DNA from: Eumeta japonica
Lineage: Eukaryota; Arthropoda; Insecta; Lepidoptera; Psychidae
Reading direction: 5' to 3'
DNA: 64,000 bases
NCBI GenBank assembly: GCA_005406025.1
Contig: BGZK01000186.1
Coordinates: forward strand, 496,001-560,000
The position numbers were made by a program, and so were the translations under genes. The notes below the pieces were generated by a model. It did not search any database and was not told the DNA's origin. It worked only from the letters and a program-made list of their open reading frames with translations. Shown here piece after piece: positions 49,741 through 62,264 of the stretch (within the stretch, counting starts at the first letter, position 1; every line of letters begins with the position of its first letter).

Positions 49741-52700
49741 TTTTGATTACTATATTTTTGTATACAATCGACTTTACATATTCACTCAGTTATAACAATA
49801 GTCATAAATATAAAAACCAAAACAAACTAGTTAAAAAACAGAAAAATAAAATAGCAGTGCACATATTGTTATTTTTATATTTATAGTTACAAAATTGATG
49901 TAAATCAAAAACTACACATCATAGCAACTTGGGCCTTAAGACCTTTTTTGAAGATAGTTAAATTTCCTATGAGCACATAAAATATGCTTTTCATTTTGGT
50001 ATTCTTAGTGGTTTGCATTAAAGAAATTAAGATAGTATATATTTTTCGATAAACGTACTTTGACAGTTATTAGCCAGAACCAGCGCCATCTACATCAAAA
50101 AACCAAAAAGTAATTTGAAGAGCGTGGAATGTTCTATAAAATTCAATAAACGTCACTTTCATTTCATGAAAAGTGACTGAGTGTTAGGGATTGAAAAAAA
50201 AGAATTGTATGCATTTAATGTGAAAAAAAATCAAATGAAATAAGTAACTACGTAATATTTAAATTAAAAGCTTATCTTTAGTGAGAATTTCTATTCTGTA
50301 TGTAGATTGATGATTAATTGTACCTGAGCATCTAAGAAAAAAAACTTTCGTCGGAAATTAATCTTCCTAATAAGTAGTAACAATGCAATCATCGTAAAAT
50401 TTTACGAGATGACGCTCTGAAGCAACGTTTAAAATTTTACAGCGGTTTTTGGGAAAGCACCCATAAACTTGAAAAGCAAAATATTATCAAAGTACATATT
50501 TTCATCAAAATCTTTAAGCCGTTTTATATACACCACTGTATAACATCATATACGAGCATATAATTGAGTACTAAAACTGATAAGAGAGTATTCCAATAAC
50601 TATATATTCGTTTCAATCCAACTCATTTTAAAATCATCTTCAATAAAAATGGTGGGCTTAAATGAGAAATTACTTCATTACGCTTAAAGAATAGCTGAGC
50701 TATTTATGAGTATCCTCAACTACATTCTCTGATTATTAAAACTTCCTAAAAATTCTACTAATAATTCCATTCCTAAAATATTCTGATTGATGTTAAGGGA
50801 TAGAGATTTAGTTACAGATAATGCAACAAATAGACTAGCTTTTGGTTCAGTGGCCCTTGGTTGTTTAATTCATGTAAATATTATTTTTGTCTATAAATTT
50901 GTTAAATTATTTAAAGCGTTTCCTTGAATATCGTTCAAAGATTTTTGATTGATGAGATTTTATCGAGTTGCATACTTGGGGTAATGACTCCTGTGTCTTA
51001 ATGCTAAAGTCTTGATATCATCTACATAGACTAGTTTCAGACGAATGTGTGTAATAAAATCAGTATTAAATACGCTAAAAAAGAATAGATGTACATTTTT
51101 AGGGCAGTTTTTTATTTTCAGCGGCCAGTAATAAGAATTTAAGTGACGGTATAGCGTCCGAAAACGGATAGAAAATTTACCTCATAATATTTTAGAATCA
51201 ATACAAAGACCCAGCGGTTGATGATTTCATATAAACATATGCTAAAACACATTATTTCCTTACATAATCTATATAGTCACAAACTTTAGTTGTTTAGTTA
51301 AATTTTAATCATTACGTTACTGGATAATAATGTTCATTTAGAGTTCATAAATAAATACAATAGAGTTCATATTTGTTTAAAAGAAATAAGACGTAAAGCG
51401 AAAGATCAAGAAAATCTCGTTTTCTATTCTGGTTTGATCGGCCCCCCGACCGCCCACTTTATCGGCTAGCACGACAAATCTTTGTCTAATATCTACTGTT
51501 CCGTGATTTAAGAAACTTTAATAACAAAAGACCATTTTTGTATACATTCGGTTGTAACTTTAACTACATCGGGAACAAAAACGAAATATATGCAGGAAAA
51601 TAGGTAAATATTAGATATAAAATTATTCTTTAACTATAAAATCGTTATATGAATGAATCACGAAAGGATAGGTCGATGGCTCTGCTTTAATCGCGAAACA
51701 AAACGTAGATAATGAGAATTTTATAAAAACGATTCTTAATAAAATAACATCTACCACGAAAAAATAATCACACAGACATTCTCTCTACCTCTCTCTGTCT
51801 CTTGTCTATGTACGGGCCACCAGGAAAAAAATGTAATTTAAATAGCACGTAATCCGTCCGAATATGAAATTGAAAACTAGAGTGCCTCCGACCTGCTCTC
51901 CGAGGGGCCCGTACTTATGTATAAGAAAACCATAGTGACGTCTTTTAAAATTAGCTGTTTGGATGCTACAGCCAAACCTACCTATCTATATGAATTTTTA
52001 TATTTTCGCGGCAAAGTTTACTCGTACCACCGTAGATATTGCCGTGGAAAATGTATTTTTATTTTAAATCCCATATCTCAAAAAGACTTTTCTATAAAAG
52101 TTGTACAAGAAACTAATACTCTGTGTACTACGCCATAGAGTTTAAAATGTTAAACAAAACTAAGGACATAGGTACTTTTTACGAAAAGATGGAAGATACA
52201 GACGCAGTTTGTTAACGTCGCAGCTGTATATACCGATGTGTTCGCGTCTTCCTTGCACCCATACGAGACGAGTGTATGCCCGTCTCGTTCCTACGCCGAG
52301 TTAAGCCGCTTATCTAACCCCCGCGCGCCACTCCGACCGGGCCGGCTGCTGCGTGTACCGTGGACTATTCTACTCCGTGCTCTGATTTTGGGCAACTCAA
52401 AATGTTATTTATACGGATTGGGAATCGTTTATTAATCATGCGAGGTTAAAAAGGCGGTGAAGAGGTTAGAAAAAATCACGAAATATTGCAGTGAGGTGGG
52501 TGTACTAAGTTATATGACTACTTATTTTTTTTCACGCATCAACAACCTCCCAGCACGTCAGTATACCTGTATTTTAAGACAGTATTCTGAAAAAATTTAA
52601 AATATTTGTACTGAGAAATGTACGATTTTTTCATCTAAACAACACATCACTTGTATCGTAAAAAATTATTAAAGGACATCACGTAATTGATGGATGACCC

Positions 52701-52989
52701 CTCGCGAGTAAACTTTCTGTTTTCGCACTGCGTTCAAAAGTCATCCACAGGAGTGATAGAACGGCAAATATGGTATATTTGTAATATATTTTGCCTTTCT
52801 ATTTGAACACTAATCAATGCAAATAAATTCTAAAGACATGCAGCATCATTAATTAAGTGAGAAATTAAGTCAGATATGAAAGTAAAACGGTTGAAATATG
52901 TTTGACATACAAGTCTTACATTTCAAGGAATATTATATAATAAGCTCCATCACACTCCATCACCCACACCCCTTCATTAGCACCATTTC
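49741..52989. other. intergenic DNA; GC-richer patch at 52220-52400
   Basis: The patch has GTATATACC near its start, then CCGCGCGCCACTCCGACCGG, possibly regulatory. Nothing coding recognised. Confidence 0.45.
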
Positions 52990-53130
52990 CCTTCATTAGA
53001 TATCCTATTTTTGCCCAAGAGACCGGCTACGTGCCGATGACTGCTCTGGGGTTGCGACTGTCAATGGGCGGTGGTAACCACTCATTATCTGGTGACTTGC
53101 GTACTTAATTGTCCTTCGAAAATGCAATAT
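52990..53130 (+). repeat. LINE 3'-end-like repeat
   Basis: GGTTGCGACTGTCAATGGGC, GGTGGTAACCACTCATTATC and TGGTGACTTGCGTACTTAAT are the same family as 45570-45800, in the opposite orientation; both end in TGCCC/GTCC-TTCGAAA. Confidence 0.5.
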
Positions 53131-55199
53131 AAATTAGGTCTTAATCTTTAGGAAAATAAACTATAGTACAAATGTGACACAATGGACAGACTTTTTTTGG
53201 AAAAAAATAAGACAAAATACGAAATATAACAAATGGTAAAAAAGTTATAAATCATGAATTGTGCTAAAAGTTATTAGTTATTCAAGCATCTTTATAATTT
53301 AAAAAAAATTGTCCAATATACCCGTTTATTATATCGTATAAAATTTGGGCGTTATTTTATAGAGAGACAAAAAAAATCATGAAAACAGTACAAAACAAGT
53401 TAATTGAATATACAGAACCTAAATAACAAATTTTTATAAAACTTCGCAGAAGGAGGAAAGCTCTTTTATTTGAGTGAAAGTTCTTAATTTTTCATTAAAA
53501 ATGAAATCATACATAAGAATGAGAATTAAGTCTTGGCAACCTTAGAAATACAACAATAGCTATCAAACTTTCAAAAGAAGTCTAACATAAAGAGCAAAGT
53601 AGAATCGTCCGCCAAACATCTATTTACAACAGCGGTACCTACCGCGCTCTTCAGCGCGCTATACTTTCCGACGTATAGATGTATTATGTGCACGCGCAAC
53701 ACAGAGCCCAACTTATACATTACATAAGTATGTGTACCTGTAACCGAGTCTCGAGGGTTGTTTTCTGAGCATTCTGGGGCGAATCCAAGGCGGGGAAAAC
53801 TTGGCGTTTCGTGAAAATTTCATTGTACGTATTAAAATTTTAAGGTTGATTAACACACCACCACTACAGCCGTACGTGTTGGACGTCGGATAGTACATCG
53901 TCTATACTGTAAGAATGGTCTACTGCGATGTGTTGTATATGATGTTAGTCAATATTTATTTTATTCATAACAAAATAACCTAAAGTACTGCAATAAAGTA
54001 CATATCATATCGATTTGTATATTCCAGTGAATGGAAAATTATTGTAGTAGATTCAATCAAATCATATGATTAGACAGGAATTACTGAAAAGTTAGATACT
54101 TAATATATACAGATGACTAATATTGTACGCAAAAAAAAAAGAACCATGAATGGCACTTATTAAAAAACATACTACAATGAAACGTTTTGTTGAAAAAATA
54201 AAAAAATATATACATATTCACATAAAGTAATAGATGGCGTTCAAGACAATAAAATCAGTTTGTCAACGTCAAAAAGAATAAAATCTTTATCAAAGTATAC
54301 AAGAACTTATAAAATTAATACGGTCATAATGTTGATGAAATGGATGTAAAAATAGACAGAAAAAGAATTGCTAAGAAACGGTAAAGCACTGCGTGCCGGT
54401 GGGTAAGTATGTTTAAGAGGATGAAGAACAGTAGGTTATAATCTAAAAAATTACCACTTTTTCAATAAAATAAAATATTCTTATCGTAATAATCGCTGCC
54501 TTCCGAAATTGAATTCATGAAGGAATATATTCGATACGACGTCAACAGCGTGAGTGTACCAAAATTGATAGGGCAACGTGATGGGCACTATAGGATACTG
54601 ATTCGTTATTTACGTTTTGAGAAGTAAATTGCCCATTTATATTACCCTATACAGAAGGAATTTCATTTAATTTAATTTTGAGAGCAGAGTTCGCAATCCA
54701 AAATTTAGATTTTCTCTTCCTCGATCAGCCTGTGACAGTCGTTAGAAGTGCTTATTTATTTAGTCCGGAATCACAAAATCGACATTGATTTTATGATTCC
54801 TGGTTAGACAAATAAGAATTTCTAATTACAGGTGTTACAAAAGATCGTAAAAACAGATATACTGTGACTGGAACGGTATAAATCTAGTTTTCTAATATTG
54901 GCCAAAGTACCTAACAGGCCGAACAGACAATAGTACAAGATCTCTCGCCTGCTATGGGAAATCAAACGCAAAGAATATTGTTCAGCTCACTATGGGAGAT
55001 TGGCCCACTCAATTTACATCGTAAATCATTTCGAAAATAATTGATTATCTTATCGTATTATTTTCAAATTCCCTTTACCGAAATACAAAAATTTTCATGA
55101 AACTGGAGAAGTTATTGTTTTCAATCCAATTTTCGAAAATCGAGCTTTCACCAGATCTTGACTTTTTTGGGATCCTAGGAATCTATTTCAACCACTTTC
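53131..55199. other. intergenic AT-rich DNA
   Basis: A short GC-rich inverted repeat (ACCGCGCTCTTCAGCGCGCT) lies at about 53640. No gene seen. Confidence 0.5.
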
Positions 55200-56335
55200 C
55201 GAGTCTGAACAGATAACTTCCTGAAACGTCGAATTAATTTCAACAACTTATTGCCATTTTATAGATAGTAACATAATTCCCTTTGCTGTAGAAATTTTGG
55301 AACTTCTGATCAAAAAACTCCAACAAGCAGTTTTGACAATCCTGTTAACCTAACACTATGTAAAGAATTTTGAAGAGATCGAAACAGGTAAAAATCGGAA
55401 GTTGCTAGATCAGGGCTATATGGTGAATGAATTAACACTTCCCAATCAAATTCTCTCAAAATGTTTGCTGAGTGGCTAAAGATGTGTGTGTTCTGGCGTT
55501 ATCATGCTAAAAGTACACACCCTTTTTGTTGATCTATTCCGGCCGTTTTTTCTCTAGGTACTTCTTGCTTGAGTCTCATCGCCCGTTGGCAATAGAGATC
55601 CGAATTGATGGTTTTGCTCGGCGATAAAAACTCATAACGAATAATACCCTTCCAATCTCACCATAGACATAGCTTCAACTTATTGCGAATTAATTCGGGG
55701 TTCGTTATAGTTTTTGTAGCTTTTTTGCCTTTTGACCATGATCTTTATCGCACATTCTTGTCGTATGTAATCCATTATTCACCACCAGTGATCACTATTT
55801 TCAAAAGCGGTTCGGTTCCATTACGTTTCAGTAAAGAATCACAAATGAGTACACGATTCATTGGAGTTCTTTCAGTGTATTCCAGCTTATTCAAATGGGT
55901 CGAGACTGTTTTGTGGTCAACGCACAGCTCTTCAGCCATGTCGTGAGAACTACTATGACGATCTCGCTTTACTTTTCACAGAATGGCACCGATTTTATCT
56001 GCAGAGCGAGGTTCATCCTTGTCACCAGAATTACCGCCCTGAAAACGCTGTAACCAGTTTGCGCTACTATTGCCGACACTGCATTAGATCCATAAACGTA
56101 ACCAATTTTCTCGCTACTTGTATCGCAATTATCCCTTTTTTTGTAGTAAAACTTCAAAATGTATCGAATTTCTACGTTAGATTTACTTATTTTGTGGACA
56201 GAAAAACAATTTTATTTTTCTGTTTTTATAATATCTCTATTTAGTGGTATCAAAACTAGCCAGAGCACAACCTAAAAGATTTTACTTCAACTTTTTACTA
56301 ATAAAATACCAAAAACCTTTCCGCCGCCCCAATAA
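55200..56335 (-). mobile_element. mariner (DD34D) transposon, copy 3, defective, inverted relative to copy 1
   Basis: The minus strand closely matches copy 1 over most of its length, from the leader GGTTGTGCTCTGGC through the transposase to VLIHSPYSPDL and beyond. The 5' terminus reads TTATTGGGGCGGCGGAAAGG (minus strand, ending near 56335), a typical mariner terminus. The 3' terminus is not clear. It carries the same Gly for catalytic Asp (55781-55783) and the same following stop (55775-55777) as copy 1. The + strand ORFs 55683-55946 and 55861-56244 are antisense shadows. Flanks differ from copy 1, so the two are separate insertions. Confidence 0.88.
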
Positions 56336-59300
56336 GATGCAATGACCGCCCGCCCTCTCGAGTGACGTTTATTGACACAAACGAACTTGAAATTGTTTCT
56401 ATACGGTTTAATATTAGTGAATTTATAAATACTTAATAATACATTTGGACAGCTATCAATGTTTTTTAAAATTAAGTCCTGATGACGAATAAGGTTGAAC
56501 ATTTTAAAGGACATCAACGTGAGTCTGGTTAAACCAACAGCGTAATGACAGACGGTAGCTTAGATGTGAATATATATTTATGGCGACGTATTTTCTAGAG
56601 ACGCGACTTGTTTAGAAGGGTTTAAATCGTTTACTTATTTTTTATGTACATGACGGCACACATGCGATTCCAATGTAGGTAAATTCTTTAAGGTCATACA
56701 TATATTTATATAACAAATAAAATGAAATTTAAAGAGATTTTAAAAGTTAAAAACTAACCATACTCAATACGTTAATCACAAATTAAATATAGCACATTAA
56801 ATCATATAAATACGCAAAAAAATAATTTAGTAATAACATCTACTTACAGCGTCAACATACAGCATTTATCAAAAACGCATAAGCGTCAGATGTATTACGA
56901 AAATGAATAATAAATCCGCACCACAGACAATGCCGGCATTAGGAAAGTGCAACGAAAACTTTCAGCGGGACGACAAGACTTAACTTTGAGATATTATCAA
57001 ACTAAACTGAACCTAAACGTCTAAGGAATACAGTCAGTGTCCAAAAGAGTCATTCAGATTTCTAAAACAACGTATGTAAATATGAAAAGTCATAACTGTT
57101 ATTACTAGTTTAATGAAAATGTCCTATATGCTTCCGTATGGAAGGTACAAAGTCACTTAACAAACCGTATTTTCGAATCGCCAAATTCGTGCCATAAAGA
57201 AGGAATGATTACAAGGGGTGTAACACAATCCGTACACGTCAACTATATTATTTATGGATTCTTTAACACGTAAGGACCTCTGTGCATTGGGGGAGGACGA
57301 AATGTCGGACATTTGGCGGGAAAGAAGTGTTTCTTCTGGTCGGATGCGCAACGAGGGGTACTCTTGGTTGCGGGCTATTCACGATTTGTTTTGATCAGGT
57401 GTTTGCAGATATTGATATTTTTTGTACATAGTTTTATAATGTGAAACTGAAAAATTACGAAACAAACATTTTAGGTGAATATTTGATTGATTATTAAAAT
57501 TTGTCTCTTAATATTTCATTTTTAATTGGCTGTTATCTTTGATACTATTTCAGGAACTAAATTTCAAAAGGGTATGTTTTTAATTTTTAATTTTTTTCAC
57601 TATAAATAAAAAACTATTTACTTTAAGCTATAATTTTTTTTTTTTTTTTGATTTATATGCATAGTGCTTGTAGTGATTCCATGTTCATTGAAAAAAAAAA
57701 ATATAATTCTTTGTGTAATTAATACTTATAATTAGAAAAAGTACCCTTTTGATCCAGTGATAAAAAAAGTACCCTTTTTATTTAAAGTGATAACTTTTCC
57801 AAGAAAAATTGTTTTACTGATAGTTGTTTTCTTTTTGCACTTACAGACAAAACTGCTTGAAAGATTTTTTTGTAAACGCATACTAGACGTTTACTTTCTT
57901 TAAATAATATTAATAAAAAAAATTAAATTAATATTAACGGTAAAAAGATTAATATTGATATTAATTTTAATAATAATTTTCAATTTTAAATTAAAAACGT
58001 AAATAACATTATAATAATAAAAAATATATTAATAATACTTATTTAATTTAATAATAATGTTAAATACTGAATTATTTATTTAAATTTACAAAAAGATCTC
58101 CTTTGTATCGCAAGCGTAAATTTAATTATTTTTTTTATACTGAAAAAAAATTAAATTCATAAAATTTGATAATAAATATCAATAGACTTTAAGATTTTCT
58201 GTCAGATTCCTAAAAAGAAACATTTAAAAAATTATCAATAGATACTCTTTTGAAATTCAGCTCCTCATTTGTAGGAATCAAAAATTTTAATGGATAATGA
58301 AATTTTAAAACAGAATAAACAAAAATTTGAAACTGCGGCATACAGGCATACAGTATACTTCTATTTAACCCCTGATAAGATTAAAGTTTATACCTACTCT
58401 TACGGCGGATTATATCAATAGATAAAATGTAAATTTTACAGGTAATCCATATACATTATTTCTCAAATTTTACATTTAATCCTATAATTTGCAGTTTTCT
58501 TTTGACACAACTCGCCATTATTAACTATAGCGTACCTGTGCAGTCTCTTCAAAGTAAAATAATAAGATATCTATTAAATTTCGGGAACATCATACTGGCT
58601 GGTAATAATATTCTTTTTTTTTGTGAAAAAAAACGACTTAACAGTAACTATTAGTAAGAACATAAAATATAGGACGGATCTAGGTTTCCTTTTAATTAAT
58701 TTTAAATGTTCCTTTATCAGATAGTGCACATAATAAATTTATTAAAATGCAGCTAAAAATTAGATGGATGGAGTATCACTAAACAACGATTGACGCCCTT
58801 TGAAATAAGTCATCATTATAAATATACGAGTCACTAAGACATGTGGGTGGGCTCAATAGTAAATGATTTCACGATAAACGTTCGAACCAAAAACACGCAT
58901 TCAACCTATGTAAGTTTATAAGCTGTTTTAACGCCATTAATTTCGCCAGATTCACCTTGATTGTGTCAAATATTTTCCTATTCTTCTTCATGAACTTTAT
59001 AGCAAAGGCAGTAATTGCTCTCAAAGTACTTATTATGTAAATAAGTATATTTTATTTTGTCAAAAAAGTTGGATAAAATATTCTTTCATATCTCCATTAT
59101 CCGACCATTGAAACATATATTGTTTTTTAGCCCGCCACAGTGAAAGACTTCGCTTTTACTTAACAATGCTCTGTTCGCCATTTGTCACATCCATGTTTCT
59201 TGACTTTGAAAAAACCAAAAAATATTATAATAGTTTATCACCTACCCTCCATATTAAACATCGAATGGTATAATATGAAAAATTGATAATACAAACAAAA

Positions 59301-60894
59301 TGTTAATATAATAACCTTTATTATAATAAAAAAAGTCCTATATGAGATGATCCTATGAATTACCACAGTTTAGCTGGTTAATTTAATTGTACATTAATAT
59401 ATATACAATAGACCATTTTTTAACTAGCAAATCGTATCAAAACATATAAAGAAACAATAACATAACTGGTTCCATTAGAAATGTAATAAAATTTCATGTT
59501 TTCGTACGCATTGTAGATTAACAAACAGCAACAAACAATTAACAAACAGTAAACAAAATCATGATTAAAAATAGTGACAAAACCTTACAACATTCTGTAA
59601 CATCAGTTGTAAAAATATCACAGGGAATTGCTACTTCATCAAAATAATGTTTCCTTCTTTTTAGTATAAAACCCAAATTACTAATAGTACAAAAAAAAAA
59701 CCACATCAAAGGGCCGCTCTCGCCCTATCGATTCGCGCGTGAATAACGCAATAAATTTCGGACTCGGTTAAACCCAATATGGCGGTAAATTGAATGGAGG
59801 CTAAATTTCTTTTGAATATCACCGTCTCATACTTTTAAGACTCTTCACACAATACATTGAATTCAATACATATTGATACCCAAGTTTGGTTCAACAACGT
59901 CAAAGTATGTCGCTGTCTCTGGCTCTATCACCTGCCACACAAATAATTTTTCGTTTATATCTAAATGTCAAAAACCTTAATGGCGCTAGCATCATCTTAT
60001 GTTTCTGTTACCCACAACAGATGCCACTTATTAGTTAATCCAATTACTACGCTGTTAAAAATTTCTATAGTAATTTTACAAAAGTATCTGAAATTATATT
60101 AAAATTGGGGTTTCTAAATTTACAACACAACTTATTCCAACTCAATTTAGGAAAATTACCAAGCATTTATCGAATTTTACTATATTTCTATGGGAAATTT
60201 GTTTAGCAATATTATAAGTATTGTATTTTTTAAATGAAATACTATTACAAGTGTTTTCTGATTTTAGGATGATGTGTAGTAAATTTACTAAAAAAGTCAT
60301 TTTGGAAAAGCTAAAAATATACTATAAATATTTATTAACCTTCAATGACTTCATGGTAATTTCATTCTCATTATTTTTGTGTAACTTTACAGAAAAAATG
60401 ATTATAGAACCAAATGTAAACAGTTAGTTAGTTAGTTTAGTTAATGTTATACGCTTTTTATTGGTAATTAACCAATGGTATAAAAAAAATCCGTGCAAGG
60501 AAAATATTTTTTTTATGGAATAACAATGCATAATGTAATTTATGAATTTGTATTTTAAAAATAAAAAAAATACTTGTAAATGTTCAATTATTTTATGTAA
60601 ATTTAAGTTCTAATAATGTTCTGTAAATTTACAAAAAAAAAATATTGTACATAAAATTATAAACATTTTTTTGTAAATTTACAACCTTTTCATTAGAAAA
60701 TAACCAAAGTTTTAGGAAAATTATAATACGTGTATGATTCTTAGAAAAAGATTCTAAAATAACAGCTCATTATTGTAGGTTTTTCTGCAATCTTGAAAAA
60801 TTACTAAAATTGTATTAAATTTAGTATCAATACACGATGATTTGTAATTTTAAACATGTTTTGTTTTGTAAAATAATTGTCATTTTGTTATATA
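56336..60894. other. intergenic, very AT-rich, nothing coding recognised
   Basis: The stretch at 57880-58150 is almost pure A/T. GTAAATTTAC-like palindromes recur at about 60280, 60624 and 60672. A two-unit AAAGTACCCTTTT repeat is at 57740-57780. Confidence 0.5.
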
Positions 60895-61345
60895 CTAACT
60901 TCCGCCCGCGCCTCCCCTCGCATAAACATAGAATGAATTCTTTAATCTTGTATATTGACCGATCACAATCGCAATCATTATCCCCATCGCTACCCGATTT
61001 TGATTCTGATCTCAGTCCTATTCTTGATACCAACTAGTTCACATTTGATTCCGATCGTGGTACCACTTTTGATTCCGAACTCAATATAGATCTGAGTAGA
61101 TTCCGATTATGAATATGGTATGAGTATATATAAACAATATGAACGAATATTTATATAATAAAGTTATAAAAATATTTAGGTACAATTTTATATTAGAATA
61201 TATATATATATATATATATATATATGGAGGTAATCTGCTTCTTTCTGTTCAATATTTGATTAAAATCTATTCAGCCGTTTTGGAGCCCGGATAATTGACC
61301 CGGATAAACAAACAGACAGATCGTTTATTTCAAATTATATATAGC
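60895..61345 (+). repeat. GATTCC/GATCTC hexamer-array element, copy F with both ends
   Basis: It starts ACTAACTTCCGCCCGCGCC, has the leader CATAGAATGAATTCTTTAATC at 60928, an array to about 61110, a (TA)n run, and ends ATTCAGCCGTTTTGGAGCC followed by AACAAACAGACAGATCG. It is the best preserved copy. ORFs on both strands here are array artefacts. Confidence 0.6.
61199..61227. repeat. (TA)n microsatellite inside hexamer-array copy F
   Basis: A pure TA run of about 29 bases. Confidence 0.9.
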
Positions 61346-62119
61346 CTACAATTTAACTAATTATATTTTCTTACTGTATATAAATTTTTATATAGAGAAT
61401 TCAAACAGTAACTATAAAAAGCATTGATTGAAATAATAAAAGGAAGTGTTCAACATGATTTCGAAAAATAAAATTTAGAAGACCCGAGATCCAAGGACAG
61501 CATTCTGGCAGCAGTATCATATCCATAAGTTTTTCATTTGGCAAATTTAAAACAAAAAACAGTTTATGGACATTGTTATTGCAATTCCAAATTTGTATTC
61601 AATTTGAAAGAAATTTTCACAATTTTACAAGAAGTTGTGAAAGCTGTACGATGATGTCACTGTACCTTGTAATGTATTCTGAGAAATAGCGTTCTTAAAT
61701 TAGGGCAATTATCTGTAAAGTCGTACAAGGCTGTTCGAAGCCAGCTTTTAAAAAATAATGAATTTTAATAAATAACTATCTCTCGCAATTAAAATAAAAC
61801 AGACTATGTACCCCCATATTATTTAGAATGATAACAATGTTTTTATTTTTTAGAAATTTTCGAAACCTTAAAACAGTCCCCTGGCTATGCCATTCACAGA
61901 TTTGCCACTTAGAGATAATATTTGCAAAAACTATTATCCTCCATAAACCTGGCAATCATATAAACATAGAACGTGCAATTACATTTTTTTCATAAAATTA
62001 GATTTTGTTACCTATCTTTCAAATTTAATAATGTCATGTAAATGTTATCCTGTGTTTTTTCAAACAATCCTGTGCCAAAATTCATAAACTACAATAAAAA
62101 AAAACTGTTATGTTTACAA
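61346..62119. other. AT-rich DNA upstream of the Vav-like exon
   Basis: Nothing recognised; presumed promoter region. Confidence 0.4.
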
Positions 62120-62202
62120 ACTTAGTTTGGCGTGAAGTGAAACTGAATCAGTATGAAGTTGGTGATAGTGTGTAGAACGGCGGCAGGACGCCATTCTCTT
62201 TA
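62120..62202 (+). promoter_or_regulatory. 5' UTR / possible transcription start of the Vav-like gene
   Basis: The stretch holds an arthropod-type initiator TCAGT at 62148-62152 (in GAATCAGTATG), followed by a GC-richer leader. Alternatively TTTACAAACTTAG at 62113-62125 is a splice acceptor, which would make this exon internal to the 5' UTR. The sequence alone cannot decide. Confidence 0.3.
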
Positions 62203-62264
62203 ATGTCCGAACGTAATTTGTGGAGAGAATGCGAGTTTTGGTTGCTGCAACCTACAGCTCTTAG
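62203..62264 (+). CDS. first coding exon, probable Vav-family Rho-GEF (start of calponin-homology domain)
   Basis: ATG at 62203 opens 20 codons plus two bases before a consensus donor (TTAG|GTAAGT). The peptide starts MSERNLWRECEFWLLQP. An in-frame TAG at 62173-62175 supports this start. The pattern LWRxCxxWL, with Leu a few residues on, matches from memory the start of the calponin-homology domain of Vav proteins, which activate Rho/Rac GTPases below tyrosine kinases through CH, DH, PH, C1, SH2 and SH3 domains. The composition (GGCGGCAGGACGCC just upstream) differs from the AT-rich flanks. The next exon should begin with the second base of a codon and is not seen before the window ends. With only 20 residues the family call is tentative, but a genuine 5' exon is likely. 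Confidence 0.5.

Noticed and set aside
60827..61037. Asp/Ser-rich ORFs on both strands (DGDNDCDCD; SQSQSLSPSLP)
   Set aside because: They are translations of the hexamer array in repeat copy F.
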